This document shows, one piece after another, positions 1-8,216 of a DNA stretch of 8,561 bases. Position 1 is the stretch's first letter. Every line of letters begins with the position of its first letter. The DNA comes from Bacillota bacterium. Lineage in GTDB: Bacteria; Bacillota; Dethiobacteria; Dethiobacterales; Dethiobacteraceae. Made by a program: the position numbers and the translations under genes. The stretch lies in the NCBI GenBank assembly GCA_024650095.1, contig JANKMV010000072.1, positions 1 to 8,561 of the forward strand, given 5' to 3'. The notes under the pieces are model-generated. The model was not told the origin of the DNA and did no database searches. It saw only the letters and a program-made list of their open reading frames with translations.

Positions 1-1
1 T

Positions 2-1237
2 GATACAGCGCTTATAATTGATGGGGAACAACGAATCATTATTTATGGTACACGTTCATGGGAAAAACGAACTGTTGCTGAGCCGGAAACAGAGGCTGCT
101 GTGCGTGGGCCTCGTGAGGGCTTTACCGAAACGATGCGCATTAATACCTCTCTTTTACGGCGACGTATAAAACACGAGAACTTACGTTTTGAAACTATGA
201 AAGCGGGCAGACGCACCGCAACAGACATAAATCTCGTTTATATCAATGATATTGTCAATCCTCGCACCCTCGAAGAAGTACGACGGCGTATCGCCGCCAT
301 AGATACAGATGCTATCCTAGAATCGGGCTATATTGAAGAATTTATTGAAGACAGCCCCTTCTCGGTGTTCCCTCAACTTGAGCATACTGAACGCGTCGAT
401 AAAGCTTCCGCGGCTATTCTAGAAGGTCGCGTCCTCGTGATGACAGATAATACGCCTTTTATGTTAATTGTCCCCACAAGTTTCTTTCAGTTCATCGAGG
501 CCTCGGAGGATTACTATGAAAGACCATTCGTGGCCATTATCCTGCGCCTTTTACGCTTACTCGTATTAAATGTTGCCCTGCTCTTACCGGCTACTTATGT
601 GGCTGTTATCACCTTCCATCAGGAGATGTTACCTACATCATTGCTTCTCAATGTCGCTGCCGCTCGGGAGGGCATTCCCTTTCCCGCTGTAGCCGAAGCG
701 CTATTAATGGAGGGGACTTTTGAAGTTTTACGTGAGGCGGGTGTCCGCCTACCCAAAACAGTGGGTCAGGCGGTCAGCATTGTCGGCGGTTTAGTCATTG
801 GTGATGCCGCCATTCGTGCTGGTCTTGTTTCTCCTGCCATGGTCATTATTGTGGCAGCCACGGCCATTTCCACCTTTGCCATTCCGGCCTTTAACGCCTC
901 CATCGCACTACGTATGCTTCGTTTCCCTCTCATAATTTTAGGGGCCATCATGGGCTTATATGGGGTGATCTTCGGTTTAATCATCATCCTCATACATTTA
1001 GCTGGCTTACAATCTTTTGGCGTCCCCTATCTTTCTCCCCTTGTTCACGGTACAGCTGCCGATATGGCCAAGACCTTTGTCCGACCCCCTTGGTGGATGG
1101 GCACATTTCGCCCGCAGATGCTTAACTTGCAGGAACGCCGACGTCAAGCCACAAACCTTTGGGGACGTCGCCCGCCCCTGGATGAACGAGAGCTAGCGCA
1201 TGAGAAGACGGAGGATGACAATGCTGGAAAAGGGTAA
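2..1237 (+). CDS. gerAA: Spore germination receptor A subunit (GerAA family), 5'-truncated by window edge
   Basis: The frame is open from base 2 to the TAA at 1235-1237, giving 411 visible residues; the N-terminus lies outside the window. GerAA proteins are usually about 480-530 aa, so perhaps 70-120 residues are missing. Family hallmarks are visible: a DG near the start, EPETE then RGPREGFTE (about residues 27-43), the NPRTLEEV segment, TERVDKASAAILEGRV, and a SEDYYERP motif just before the membrane part. The last 250 or so residues hold several hydrophobic helices (about 176-205, 254-272, 278-298 and 305-333), then SFGVPYLSPL and a charged cytosolic tail. The protein is expected in the spore inner membrane as the A subunit of a germinant receptor with GerAB and GerAC; in the B. 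subtilis GerA receptor this subunit has been shown to form an ion channel. Its stop overlaps the next gene by 17 nt. The operon promoter is out of view. Confidence 0.96.
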   Translation, partial: DTALIIDGEQRIIIYGTRSWEKRTVAEPETEAAVRGPREGFTETMRINTSLLRRRIKHENLRFETMKAGRRTATDINLVYINDIVNPRTLEEVRRRIAAIDTDAILESGYIEEFIEDSPFSVFPQLEHTERVDKASAAILEGRVLVMTDNTPFMLIVPTSFFQFIEASEDYYERPFVAIILRLLRLLVLNVALLLPATYVAVITFHQEMLPTSLLLNVAAAREGIPFPAVAEALLMEGTFEVLREAGVRLPKTVGQAVSIVGGLVIGDAAIRAGLVSPAMVIIVAATAISTFAIPAFNASIALRMLRFPLIILGAIMGLYGVIFGLIIILIHLAGLQSFGVPYLSPLVHGTAADMAKTFVRPPWWMGTFRPQMLNLQERRRQATNLWGRRPPLDERELAHEKTEDDNAGKG

Positions 1238-2339
1238 AATTTCACCCCGTCAAATGGGTGAATTACTAGCTATGATCATGATTTCCACAGCCATCCTCTT
1301 CGTTCCTTCTTTTACAGTAAAGTTACTGGGACAAGATGCATGGCTTGCCATTTTACTGGGTGCTGGCTTTGGCGTGGTGACACTGTATTTTGTGTACCAA
1401 TTGGGAGAAAGACACCATGGGCAAACCATCTTTCAATATGCGGAACATCTGCTTGGTAAATGGTTGGGTAAACTGGTGGGACTTATTTATATTTGGACTT
1501 TTTTACGCGTTGTCGCCATCGTGATTCGCGAATTCGGTGCTTTTATGACAACCTCTTTTATGCCCAATACACCGCTCTCAGTATTTACCTTCAGTATCGT
1601 GCTCTTGTCAGCGTGGGCCGTTATGGCAGGCTTGGAAGTTATTGCGCGCATGAATGAATTTCTTATTCTTCTTGTCGTAACCTCTCTGGTAGCAGTATTA
1701 GCTCTCTCCATGGGTAATTGGGATCTGGGTAGTCTTCAACCCCTTTTTGCAGCGGACCTCCTCCTCCTCCTTGAAACAGCCACCATACCGGAAATCTGGA
1801 AGGTTGATACCATTACGATCGCGGTGATTATGCCCTTTATCACCAGACCTAAACGTGTCTTAATCGCAGGAACTGTGGCTACGCTGTCCGCGGGAGCTCT
1901 CTTGGCCATTGGCATCATAGGAACATTAGCCATTTTTGGTCCACAATTACTCCCAACCTTCCGCTTTCCCCTCATTATGTTTGTACGAACAATCAATATA
2001 GCTCAGATCCTGTCACGCTTTGAAGTGGTGGTGATGGTTGTTTGGGTGGCGGGAGCATTTCTTAAGACCACTTATTTTTTATATTGTGCCTCCTTGGGTT
2101 TTGCTCAAATTACTGGCTTAAAAGAATACCGTCCCGTCGTTTTTCCTTTAGGTGTAATCGCAACCGTGTGGTCCTTTTCCCTATTTGAAAATATCGCTGA
2201 TCTGGAAAAAGCCATCAGCACACCGTCTCTGCGTAGCTATTTTATTTATTTAGGCTTACCCGTTTTTCTACTGCTGGTCACCATTGTCCGGGAAAAATTC
2301 TTTGGTGTGTCCTTTGGAGGTGAAGAGAAATATGAATAA
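1221..2339 (+). CDS. gerAB: Spore germination receptor B subunit (GerAB family permease), first copy
   Basis: A 372-residue, highly hydrophobic protein with about ten transmembrane helices, matching the GerAB/APC-superfamily fold. The length is normal for the family (about 360-370 aa). B subunits bind the nutrient germinant, typically an amino acid, in the spore inner membrane. I chose the ATG at 1221 because GGAGG at 1210-1214 lies 6 nt upstream and because the resulting start (MLEKGKISPRQ) matches that of the second B copy (MLENGKISPRQ). An ATG at 1200 in the same frame precedes the ribosome site and is unlikely. It overlaps the A-subunit gene by 17 nt, which suggests translational coupling. 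It aligns without gaps to the second copy over residues 1-330, with 190 identities by hand count (58%). Residues 181-200, near the presumed TM6, are almost unrelated (4 of 20), so the ligand may differ. Confidence 0.95.
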   Translation: MLEKGKISPRQMGELLAMIMISTAILFVPSFTVKLLGQDAWLAILLGAGFGVVTLYFVYQLGERHHGQTIFQYAEHLLGKWLGKLVGLIYIWTFLRVVAIVIREFGAFMTTSFMPNTPLSVFTFSIVLLSAWAVMAGLEVIARMNEFLILLVVTSLVAVLALSMGNWDLGSLQPLFAADLLLLLETATIPEIWKVDTITIAVIMPFITRPKRVLIAGTVATLSAGALLAIGIIGTLAIFGPQLLPTFRFPLIMFVRTINIAQILSRFEVVVMVVWVAGAFLKTTYFLYCASLGFAQITGLKEYRPVVFPLGVIATVWSFSLFENIADLEKAISTPSLRSYFIYLGLPVFLLLVTIVREKFFGVSFGGEEKYE

Positions 2340-3609
2340 AAAACTTTTATGCACTCTCATCGCACTTATTTGTTTAGCCCTTGTCAGCACAGGCTGTTGG
2401 GACCGCATTGAAGTGGAACAGCTAGCCATCGTACGCTCCATTGCCATCGACTATCTACCGGGCAGAAAAGCCCCCTATTTAGTCACGCTCGCCATCTCTC
2501 TTCCCTCCGATATCGCAGGCGGTGAAGGTGGCGGTGGTGGTGAGCCCACACAACTGTTCTCCGGTGTCGGTGCCACCATAAACCTCGCCCTTGAGCAGGC
2601 AAACTTTAATCTATCACGACGACTTTTTCTCTCCCATGCCGAGCTCTTTATCGTTAGTGAAGAGCTCGGCAGACATGGGTTAACCCATGTATTAGATTTC
2701 ATCGTTCGTCATCCACAGGTGCGCCTCAACGCCTTTTTGCTTGTAACGCCAGGTATGGCGCAAAAATGTCTAACCGCGCCAGAACGTCTAGAGGCAGGGG
2801 TCACGGAAGAAATTATTGGCATGATTCACCAAGCACAAACCTCACCGGAAAGCGACCCGCAACAAGCATTTAAATTCTTACGACAAATGGCCTCCCCGGG
2901 GCAAGACCCTTACATCTCCATCCTCATGCTGAGTGATCCGCTTACAACTGTCATCCCTGAATTAAAGGATGAGCTAAAGCCTGGTGGACAAGAAGAAAGC
3001 TCTGGCGGAGGCAGTGGAGAGAGTGGGGGTAGCGGTGGTGGAGGTGGTGGTGAAGAACAAGAGCAGGTGTTGACGTTGGTGGGGCAAGCGGCTTTTCAAG
3101 ATGACAAGTTAGTGGGATTAATGAACGGCGTGGAAACAAGAGGTTTTCTATGGTTTATGGGCCGCACAGAACGTGCAGTTATCACTGTATCCGATCCCGA
3201 AGACCCCGACGGTATCGTTTCAACACACGTTGCTCGTGTAGAAACCACCATCAAACCACAAATTAAGAATGGACAAGTTTCATTCACCGTACAAGTAGAA
3301 GAGGAAGGAGATATCCGCAGTGTCTCTAGTCAAACAAACCTCGCCACAACCGAGATGATACCTAAGATAAATAGTGCAAAAGCTGCCGTCATAAAACATG
3401 AAATGGAAAAAGCACTACGTAAAATGCAAGAGTTGAAAACGGATTTAGTGGGCTTTGGCGCCATTCTAAACCGTAAAGATCCAGACATGTTTCGTCAACT
3501 ACAGGAGAATTGGTCAGAAGAATTTAGCAAGCTCACAGTGGATATTGTTGTAATATCGGAAATTCGGCGCACGGGCCAGCAATCCGGACCGGTCCAACAA
3601 CATCGCTAG
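2332..3609 (+). CDS. gerAC: Spore germination receptor C subunit (GerAC family lipoprotein) with Gly/Ser-rich insert
   Basis: A 425-residue GerAC-family lipoprotein. The start is the ATG at 2332, preceded by GGAGGTGA at 2316-2323, and it overlaps the end of gerAB in ATGAATAA. Residues 1-21 form a lipoprotein signal peptide ending STGC, so Cys22 should carry the lipid; the following WDRIEVEQLA is typical of the family. The N-terminal domain contains SHAELFIVSEELGRHG and a conserved RHPQVRLNAFLLVT stretch. The C-terminal domain begins near residue 246 (VLTLVGQAAFQDDKLVG) and ends in an amphipathic segment (LQENWSEEF, then VDIVVISEIRRTG). C subunits sit on the outer face of the spore inner membrane and are needed for receptor function. 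Two glycine-rich stretches, residues 63-70 and about 218-240, are odd; the second acts like a flexible linker between the domains. Confidence 0.95.
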   Translation: MNKKLLCTLIALICLALVSTGCWDRIEVEQLAIVRSIAIDYLPGRKAPYLVTLAISLPSDIAGGEGGGGGEPTQLFSGVGATINLALEQANFNLSRRLFLSHAELFIVSEELGRHGLTHVLDFIVRHPQVRLNAFLLVTPGMAQKCLTAPERLEAGVTEEIIGMIHQAQTSPESDPQQAFKFLRQMASPGQDPYISILMLSDPLTTVIPELKDELKPGGQEESSGGGSGESGGSGGGGGGEEQEQVLTLVGQAAFQDDKLVGLMNGVETRGFLWFMGRTERAVITVSDPEDPDGIVSTHVARVETTIKPQIKNGQVSFTVQVEEEGDIRSVSSQTNLATTEMIPKINSAKAAVIKHEMEKALRKMQELKTDLVGFGAILNRKDPDMFRQLQENWSEEFSKLTVDIVVISEIRRTGQQSGPVQQHR

Positions 3610-3625
3610 CTAGGAGGAGAATATC

Positions 3626-3823
3626 GTGCTCTTATTTTTGCTTGTATTAGCTCTTGTTAGCATTGTTATTTTGGAAGCGCCTCGGTTAGCCTTTGCAAAA
3701 CTGTGGCGTGAGCTGGCAGTCTTTTTCACTCTCTGGTCATTTGCTTCGTTCTTAGCCATTGCTCAAGTTATCGGATTAGAATTGCCTAACCCCATTGAAC
3801 TTATTACTCAGCTCATTCAATAA
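3626..3823 (+). CDS. Small two-helix membrane protein of the germination operon (GerKD/GerUD-like candidate)
   Basis: A 65-residue protein starting at GTG 3626, with a strong AGGAGG at 3612-3617 and 8 nt spacing. It lies 16 nt after gerAC and 36 nt before the second B gene, so it belongs to the same operon. Residues 1-16 and about 30-50 are hydrophobic helices separated by a charged stretch (EAPRLAFAKLWRE); the C-terminus (LPNPIELITQLIQ) is short. Small two-helix 'D' proteins encoded in ger operons, such as GerKD of B. subtilis and GerUD of B. megaterium, are known to modulate receptor activity. Size, topology and position fit that group, but I cannot confirm homology by sequence alone. The good ribosome site and conserved-looking context argue against a chance reading frame. 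Confidence 0.8.
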   Translation: MLLFLLVLALVSIVILEAPRLAFAKLWRELAVFFTLWSFASFLAIAQVIGLELPNPIELITQLIQ

Positions 3824-3859
3824 TAGTGCACTTTTAAAGAATGAATCCGAGGTGGAAAA

Positions 3860-4993
3860 ATGCTCGAAAACGGGAAAATATCACCGCGCCAAACCGGTGA
3901 ATTAATGTTTATTACCATCTTGGCCACAGCCATCCTCTTTGTCCCCGCCATTACCGCAGAGTTGGCGGGTCATGATGCGTGGCTAGCTACCCTAGCAGGC
4001 TCCTTCATCGGTCTGGTGACATTATGGATGGTAACGTGGCTTGGACATAAGCATCCCGGGCAGACGCTTTTTGCCTATGCAGAAACCATCTTGGGTAAAT
4101 GGCTTGGCAAATTATTGGGCTTGGCTTATGTCTGGCTTTTTGTGCAGATAACTGCCATTATTGTCAGGGAATTCGGTGATTTTATGACCACCTCGTTTAT
4201 GCCCAATACACCACTGTCCGCCTTTAATCTAAGCCTCTTAGTCGTAGCCGTTTGGGCCGTATTAGCTGGGTTAGAAGTGATTAGCCGCATGAATGAATTC
4301 CTCATCCTTTTACTGGTCACCATTTTAGTTAGCGTCATCTTGTTATCCACACCAAACTGGGAGCTTACTTATCTCTTACCCTTTTTTGCCAATGGTCCTT
4401 TACCTATCCTGGTAGCATCCGCCGTCCCGTCAAGTTTTATGGGTGAAATTATCTTGTTAGCTACAATTCTCCCTTTTATGACACGTCCAGAGCGTGCCCT
4501 GCTGGCCGGTGGCGCTGCCGTAGTCGGCTCAGCCGCACTCCTAACCTTGGCCATTGTTGGCTCACTGGCGGTCTTTGGTCCTGAATTAGTTGCTTCGTTT
4601 AGTTTCCCGCTCCACCTTTTTGTCCGCTCTATTTCCATTGGTCAACTATTAACTCGTTTTGAAGTATTGGTCATGGTAACCTGGGTGGCAGGCGTATTTA
4701 TTAAAACGTCCGTTTTTTTATATTGTGCCTCCTTGGGATTAGCCGAGATTTTAGGATTATCACAATACCGACCCGTTGTCCTACCTTTAGGCATCATTAT
4801 CACCGTCTTCTCTATTTCATTTTTTCAAAGCGTCGTGGATGTGAAAGAATTTATTGGCCAAACGTTTCCGCCTTATTTTGCCATCTTTTCCCTTGGTTTG
4901 CCTTCTTTATTAATTGTTGTCACTGTCGTGCGCGAAAAAATATTCGGTACTACATTCACCCAGAGTGCCCCAGATAAAATTAATAAAGGGTAA
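3860..4993 (+). CDS. Spore germination receptor B subunit (GerAB family permease), second copy
   Basis: A 377-residue paralogue of the first B subunit with the same predicted ten-helix layout. The start is ATG 3860 with GAGGTGG at 3849-3855. Blocks shared exactly with the first copy include TSFMPNTPLS (111-120), RMNEFLIL (143-150), RFEV (266-269) and FLYCASLG (286-293). The two copies therefore arose by duplication and diverged. The largest difference is at residues 181-200, where this copy reads SAVPSSFMGEIILL, while the first has TATIPEIWKVDTITI around the same position. In the APC fold this region, TM6, lines the substrate pocket, so a different germinant is plausible. Ger operons with more than one B gene are known in clostridia and bacilli. 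Its stop codon lies inside the 3' end of the convergent comEA gene (14 nt overlap), and no terminator follows it directly. Confidence 0.95.
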   Translation: MLENGKISPRQTGELMFITILATAILFVPAITAELAGHDAWLATLAGSFIGLVTLWMVTWLGHKHPGQTLFAYAETILGKWLGKLLGLAYVWLFVQITAIIVREFGDFMTTSFMPNTPLSAFNLSLLVVAVWAVLAGLEVISRMNEFLILLLVTILVSVILLSTPNWELTYLLPFFANGPLPILVASAVPSSFMGEIILLATILPFMTRPERALLAGGAAVVGSAALLTLAIVGSLAVFGPELVASFSFPLHLFVRSISIGQLLTRFEVLVMVTWVAGVFIKTSVFLYCASLGLAEILGLSQYRPVVLPLGIIITVFSISFFQSVVDVKEFIGQTFPPYFAIFSLGLPSLLIVVTVVREKIFGTTFTQSAPDKINKG

Positions 4994-5543
4994 TATAATC
5001 TCGCAATGTTTCCACCGTATTAATGCCAATTCCTGTGACGTTTGCTAAATCATCCAGCGTTTTGAAAGGCCCATTTTTGTCACGGTAAGCAACAATAGCA
5101 GCTGCCTTAGTGGGACCAATTCCAGGTAGCTGATCAAAGTCTGTTACACTTGCTGCATTGATATTCAACTTGCCCGTGCTTCCCCCAATATCCTCATTTT
5201 CGCCAAGATACGGCACAGTGATCCGTCGCCCATCGAAAAGGGGCTCTGCAAGATTTAAGGCATGTTCGTCCGCATCCGGCAACACGCCGCCCGCCGCCTC
5301 TAGGGCTGCGAAAACTCGTGCACCTTCTGGTAGTGTATACACACCGGGTTGGCTAACAGCGCCTGCCACATGAACAATGATATCTTTTATGATCGGTTCG
5401 TCCTGCGCTGGGCCCTGTGGGGGTGTAAGCTCCACTGCAGTGGGCTTTGGTAGCCAAAGGTAACGCACCAACAACCCCAAAATTAGTAACCCGGCCAAGA
5501 CCATGGCTCCAACTTGTTCTCGTCTGGTCATTTGTATCATCAT
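4980..5543 (-). CDS. comEA: Competence protein ComEA (membrane-anchored DNA-binding protein, SLBB + helix-hairpin-helix)
   Basis: A 187-residue protein with the usual ComEA layout. Residues 11-30 are a single membrane anchor, a proline-rich stalk follows (31-50), residues about 54-112 form an SLBB domain (IIVHVAGAVSQPGVYTLP, then GRRITVP), and residues 125-187 form a double helix-hairpin-helix DNA-binding domain with LPGIGPTKA (139-147) and VTGIGINT (169-176). ComEA binds incoming double-stranded DNA outside the membrane during transformation and passes it to ComEC. The start is ATG 5543, 6 nt after GGGAGG (complement of 5550-5555); the second ATG (5540) would also work. A longer frame back to TTG 5594 lacks a ribosome site. 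The gene follows leuS by 102 nt on the same strand and may be co-transcribed. comEC is not in the window. Its ribosome site lies in a long hairpin, described separately. Confidence 0.95.
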   Translation of the reverse strand: MMIQMTRREQVGAMVLAGLLILGLLVRYLWLPKPTAVELTPPQGPAQDEPIIKDIIVHVAGAVSQPGVYTLPEGARVFAALEAAGGVLPDADEHALNLAEPLFDGRRITVPYLGENEDIGGSTGKLNINAASVTDFDQLPGIGPTKAAAIVAYRDKNGPFKTLDDLANVTGIGINTVETLRDYITLY

Positions 5544-5547
5544 AAAT

Positions 5548-5624
5548 AGCCTCCCGGCAGTTTTTCTTGTGTGTCTTTCGCTAAATACCCACAATTTTCC
5601 TGCTGGGAGGCTTATCTTTTTTTT
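5548..5624. promoter_or_regulatory. Long inverted repeat: hairpin burying the comEA ribosome site (-) and candidate terminator (+)
   Basis: The arms 5548-5560 and 5600-5612 are complementary over 13 positions, with one G-U type mismatch. Inside, a second stem pairs TTGTG (5567-5571) with CACAA (5590-5594), separated from the lower stem by an internal loop and leaving an 18-nt apical loop. On the + strand the outer stem is followed by ATC and eight T's (5617-5624), as in an intrinsic terminator, which could stop ger operon transcripts that run past comEA. On the - strand the 3' arm contains GGGAGG, the comEA Shine-Dalgarno sequence, paired with CCTCCC of the 5' arm. The purine internal loop there (GAAAA against GAAAAA) is symmetric. 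The inverted repeat is seen directly; both roles are inferred. Confidence 0.6.
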
Positions 5625-5648
5625 GACACCATTTCCTGGGAAATGTCA
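5624..5648. repeat. Small inverted repeat at the leuS stop codon
   Basis: CATTTCC (5630-5636) and GGAAATG (5639-5645) are perfectly complementary, and flanking TGACA and TGTCA sequences extend the symmetry imperfectly. It overlaps the leuS stop (5646-5648). On the leuS strand it is followed by an A-run, not a T-run, so it is not an intrinsic terminator for leuS. It may only protect the 3' end or be chance. Confidence 0.3.
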
Positions 5649-8120
5649 GCGTACGACTATGTTCACCAGTTTATCTGGTATAGTAACGACCTTTATGACC
5701 TGTTTATCTGCCACAAGTTGCGTAATTCGTTCATCCGACACCACCAATTGCTGCATGGCCTCGGCATTTAGTCCAGCGGGGAGAGTGAGTCGACTGCGGA
5801 CCTTACCATTTACCTGTACCACCACTTCCACTTCTGACACGACTAAGGCTGCGGGGTCATAGGTTGGCCAGTCTTGTAAATGTACACTTTCGCTATGCCC
5901 CAAACGTACCCACATCTCTTCACCTAGATGCGGTGCAAATGGTGCGAGTATAAGAACCACCATCTCCAATATTTCTGCCATAATCCCTGGATGAATATTA
6001 TCTTCCTTTTCATTCATATAACTATAAGCAGCATTGACCGCTTCCATCACGGATGAGATTGCTGTATTAAAATTAAAACGTTCTTCTATATCATCGGTAA
6101 CTTTTTTTAGTGCCGTATGCATGGCACGGCGCAAAGTGAGATCGGACTCATCCGCTGTTGATCGTTCACTCCCTACATGCGAAACTGCATCTGCATAGCG
6201 GTCAACGAGCCGCCATACTCTTTTTAGAAAACGGTAACAGCCCTCAACACCACGGTCACTCCAATCCAGACCCTTTTCTGGCGGTGCAGCAAAAAGGATA
6301 AACAAACGACCTGTATCAGCACCGTACTTTTCAATGATTTCATCAGGACTCACTACGTTGCCCTTCGATTTAGACATTTTAGCTCCATCTTTGTTAACCA
6401 TCCCTTGTGCTAATAAACGGGTAAAGGGTTCAACCGCGGAAGTAAACCCCGCATCATGTAAAACTTTCGTAAAGAAACGGGAATACAAAAGATGCAAAAT
6501 AGCATGTTCAATACCACCAATGTATTGATCCACCGGCACCCAGGCATCACTTTTTTCCTTAGCAAAGGGCAAGGTATCGTTCTGCGAATCTGTATAACGG
6601 AAGTAATACCAGGAAGAATCGATAAAGGTGTCCATGGTATCCGTCTCCCGACGAGCATCCCCTCCACAAGCAGGACAGGTGGTATGCAAATACGCCGGGT
6701 GATCTGCTAACGGTGATTTTCCACCCTCTTTAAAAACCACATCTTCTGGAAGCAACACCGGTAACTGTTCTTCAGGGACAGGCACAGTACCACAATGGTC
6801 GCAATAAACCATGGGAATGGGGGCACCCCAGTAGCGTTGTCTCGAAATTAACCAGTCACGAAGGCGATACGTAATCTTTGCCTCGCCCCAATTATTCTCT
6901 ACTAGATACTCCGTGATTTCTTTTTTTACTGCCACGTTGGGTTTACCATCAAACAGGGAAGAATGGACTAAGACGCCTTCATCAACAAAGGCTTCTGTTA
7001 AATCCTCCGCTTGCAAATAGTTATCTCTAGGTGATATAACCACGCGCATGGGCAAATCATATTTTCGTGCAAACTCGAAATCACGCTGATCATGAGCCGG
7101 TACACCCATCACAGCACCCGTACCATAGCCCAAAAGGACATAATTTCCTACCAAAATGGGGACTTCTTCCCCATTAACAGGGTTTATACAATACGCGCCC
7201 GTAAATACCCCTTCTTTAATCATCTCTGTAGAGGAGCGAGCGACATCGGTTAATTTACGTGTTTTAGCCACAAATGCATGTACTGTAACTTCCTGCGGTG
7301 TGCCAAGGGTTAGCTCGTCCACCAAGGGATGTTCCGCAGCAAGTACCATATAGGTTACGCCGTATAAAGTGTCGGGACGTGTAGTAAATACGGGGATATG
7401 CCTCTCACTTCCTTTAATAGGAAAGCGAATTTGGGCACCTTCACTTTTGCCAATCCAGTTCTCCTGCATCGTGCGTACACGCTCTGGCCAGCCAGAAAGA
7501 AGTTTTAAATCATCCAGCAGGCGCTCAGCATAATCGGTGATACGGAAAAACCATTGTTCTAAATCTTTCACAACCACTTCTGAACTACAGCGCCAACAAC
7601 CACCATCTTCCACCTGTTCGTTAGCCAAGACGGTGTTGCAATGCGGGCACCAATTAACCGCTGCTTTCTTTTTATAAGCTAACCCTCTATTATAGAAGAG
7701 TATAAATAGCCACTGTGTCCATTTATAGTAATCTGGGGCGCACGTGGCAACTTCCCGCTCCCAATCGTAACTAATGCCCAGTGCTTTTTGCTGTTTTCTC
7801 ATCGCTTCTATGTTTGCATAGGTCCACTGGGCCGGATGAACTTGACGTTCAATGGCAGCGTTTTCTGCCGGCAAGCCAAAAGCATCCCATCCCATGGGAT
7901 GCAGTACACTAAACCCGCGCATCCGTAAAAAACGTGCTAACACATCACCGATGGAATAGACACGCATATGTCCCATATGTAAGCGTCCAGAGGGATAAGG
8001 AAACATTTCTAATACATAGTATTTCTTTTGCCCTTCCTCATCTGTTCTATTAAAGTTATGTTCTTCCCAGAATTTCTGCCATTTGGGTTCAATTTCCCTT
8101 GGGTTATACTCTGCCACCAT
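5646..8120 (-). CDS. leuS: Leucyl-tRNA synthetase (class Ia, bacterial type)
   Basis: An 824-residue cytosolic enzyme that charges tRNA(Leu) with leucine using ATP. Signature elements appear in the expected order: [10 protein letters not shown] at the N-terminus; the HIGH-type motif HMGH (about 48-51) after PYPSGRL; a four-cysteine zinc site (C158, C161, C175, C178); the CP1 editing domain with [12 protein letters not shown] (about 246) and [17 protein letters not shown] (about 330-346); a second set of CxxC pairs (about 439/442 and 481/484); KMSKS (about 580-584); then the anticodon-binding helices and the small C-terminal domain with [12 protein letters not shown]. The length is near the bacterial norm. 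ATG 8120 is the likely start, with GGGAGG at 8125-8130 (complement) only 4 nt upstream; GTG 8117 has better 7-nt spacing and is possible. An in-frame ATG at 8171 would precede the expected transcript start. No frameshift or missing catalytic motif is seen. Confidence 0.99.
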   Translation of the reverse strand: MVAEYNPREIEPKWQKFWEEHNFNRTDEEGQKKYYVLEMFPYPSGRLHMGHMRVYSIGDVLARFLRMRGFSVLHPMGWDAFGLPAENAAIERQVHPAQWTYANIEAMRKQQKALGISYDWEREVATCAPDYYKWTQWLFILFYNRGLAYKKKAAVNWCPHCNTVLANEQVEDGGCWRCSSEVVVKDLEQWFFRITDYAERLLDDLKLLSGWPERVRTMQENWIGKSEGAQIRFPIKGSERHIPVFTTRPDTLYGVTYMVLAAEHPLVDELTLGTPQEVTVHAFVAKTRKLTDVARSSTEMIKEGVFTGAYCINPVNGEEVPILVGNYVLLGYGTGAVMGVPAHDQRDFEFARKYDLPMRVVISPRDNYLQAEDLTEAFVDEGVLVHSSLFDGKPNVAVKKEITEYLVENNWGEAKITYRLRDWLISRQRYWGAPIPMVYCDHCGTVPVPEEQLPVLLPEDVVFKEGGKSPLADHPAYLHTTCPACGGDARRETDTMDTFIDSSWYYFRYTDSQNDTLPFAKEKSDAWVPVDQYIGGIEHAILHLLYSRFFTKVLHDAGFTSAVEPFTRLLAQGMVNKDGAKMSKSKGNVVSPDEIIEKYGADTGRLFILFAAPPEKGLDWSDRGVEGCYRFLKRVWRLVDRYADAVSHVGSERSTADESDLTLRRAMHTALKKVTDDIEERFNFNTAISSVMEAVNAAYSYMNEKEDNIHPGIMAEILEMVVLILAPFAPHLGEEMWVRLGHSESVHLQDWPTYDPAALVVSEVEVVVQVNGKVRSRLTLPAGLNAEAMQQLVVSDERITQLVADKQVIKVVTIPDKLVNIVVR

Positions 8121-8149
8121 TCTGCCTCCCATACTCGAATCTTTAAAGA

Positions 8150-8167
8150 AGACCTGTCCACAGGCCT
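8150..8167 (-). other. Small hairpin in the leuS leader
   Basis: On the leuS strand AGGCCT (complement of 8162-8167) pairs with AGGTCT (complement of 8150-8155) around a six-base GTGGAC loop, with one G-U pair; two more pairs (GT/AC) could close into the loop. It would sit at the extreme 5' end of the predicted leuS mRNA and is followed by TCTTT. It may stabilise the message; it is too short and weak to call a terminator. Confidence 0.35.
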
Positions 8168-8174
8168 GCACCTT

Positions 8175-8204
8175 ATTATATACGCATCAAAGTAGTGAAA
8201 GCAA
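8175..8204 (-). promoter_or_regulatory. Predicted sigma-A promoter for leuS
   Basis: On the - strand TTGCTT (complement of 8199-8204) and a perfect TATAAT (complement of 8175-8180) are 18 bp apart. Transcription would start near 8168, giving a leader of about 48 nt to the ATG at 8120. That leader has no room for a T-box, and no T-box sequence such as GGTGGNACC is present upstream. Confidence 0.6.
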
Positions 8205-8216
8205 GAGAACCATGCT

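Noticed and set aside
5544..5594. Longer comEA starting at TTG 5594
   Set aside because: No ribosome site precedes it, the extra residues do not look like a ComEA N-terminus, and the ATG at 5543 has GGGAGG at ideal spacing.
5624..5648. Inverted repeat at the leuS stop as an intrinsic terminator for leuS
   Set aside because: On the leuS strand it is followed by a run of A's, not T's, so leuS transcription probably continues into comEA.
5503..5862. 119-codon + strand frame across the comEA-leuS junction
   Set aside because: It runs antisense to the ends of two clear genes, across the long hairpin, with no ribosome site or protein-like features.
8121..8171. 17-residue N-terminal extension of leuS from an ATG at 8171
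   Set aside because: The ATG lies at or before the predicted transcript start, and the GGGAGG site and family N-terminus ([12 protein letters not shown]) both point to the start at 8120 or 8117.
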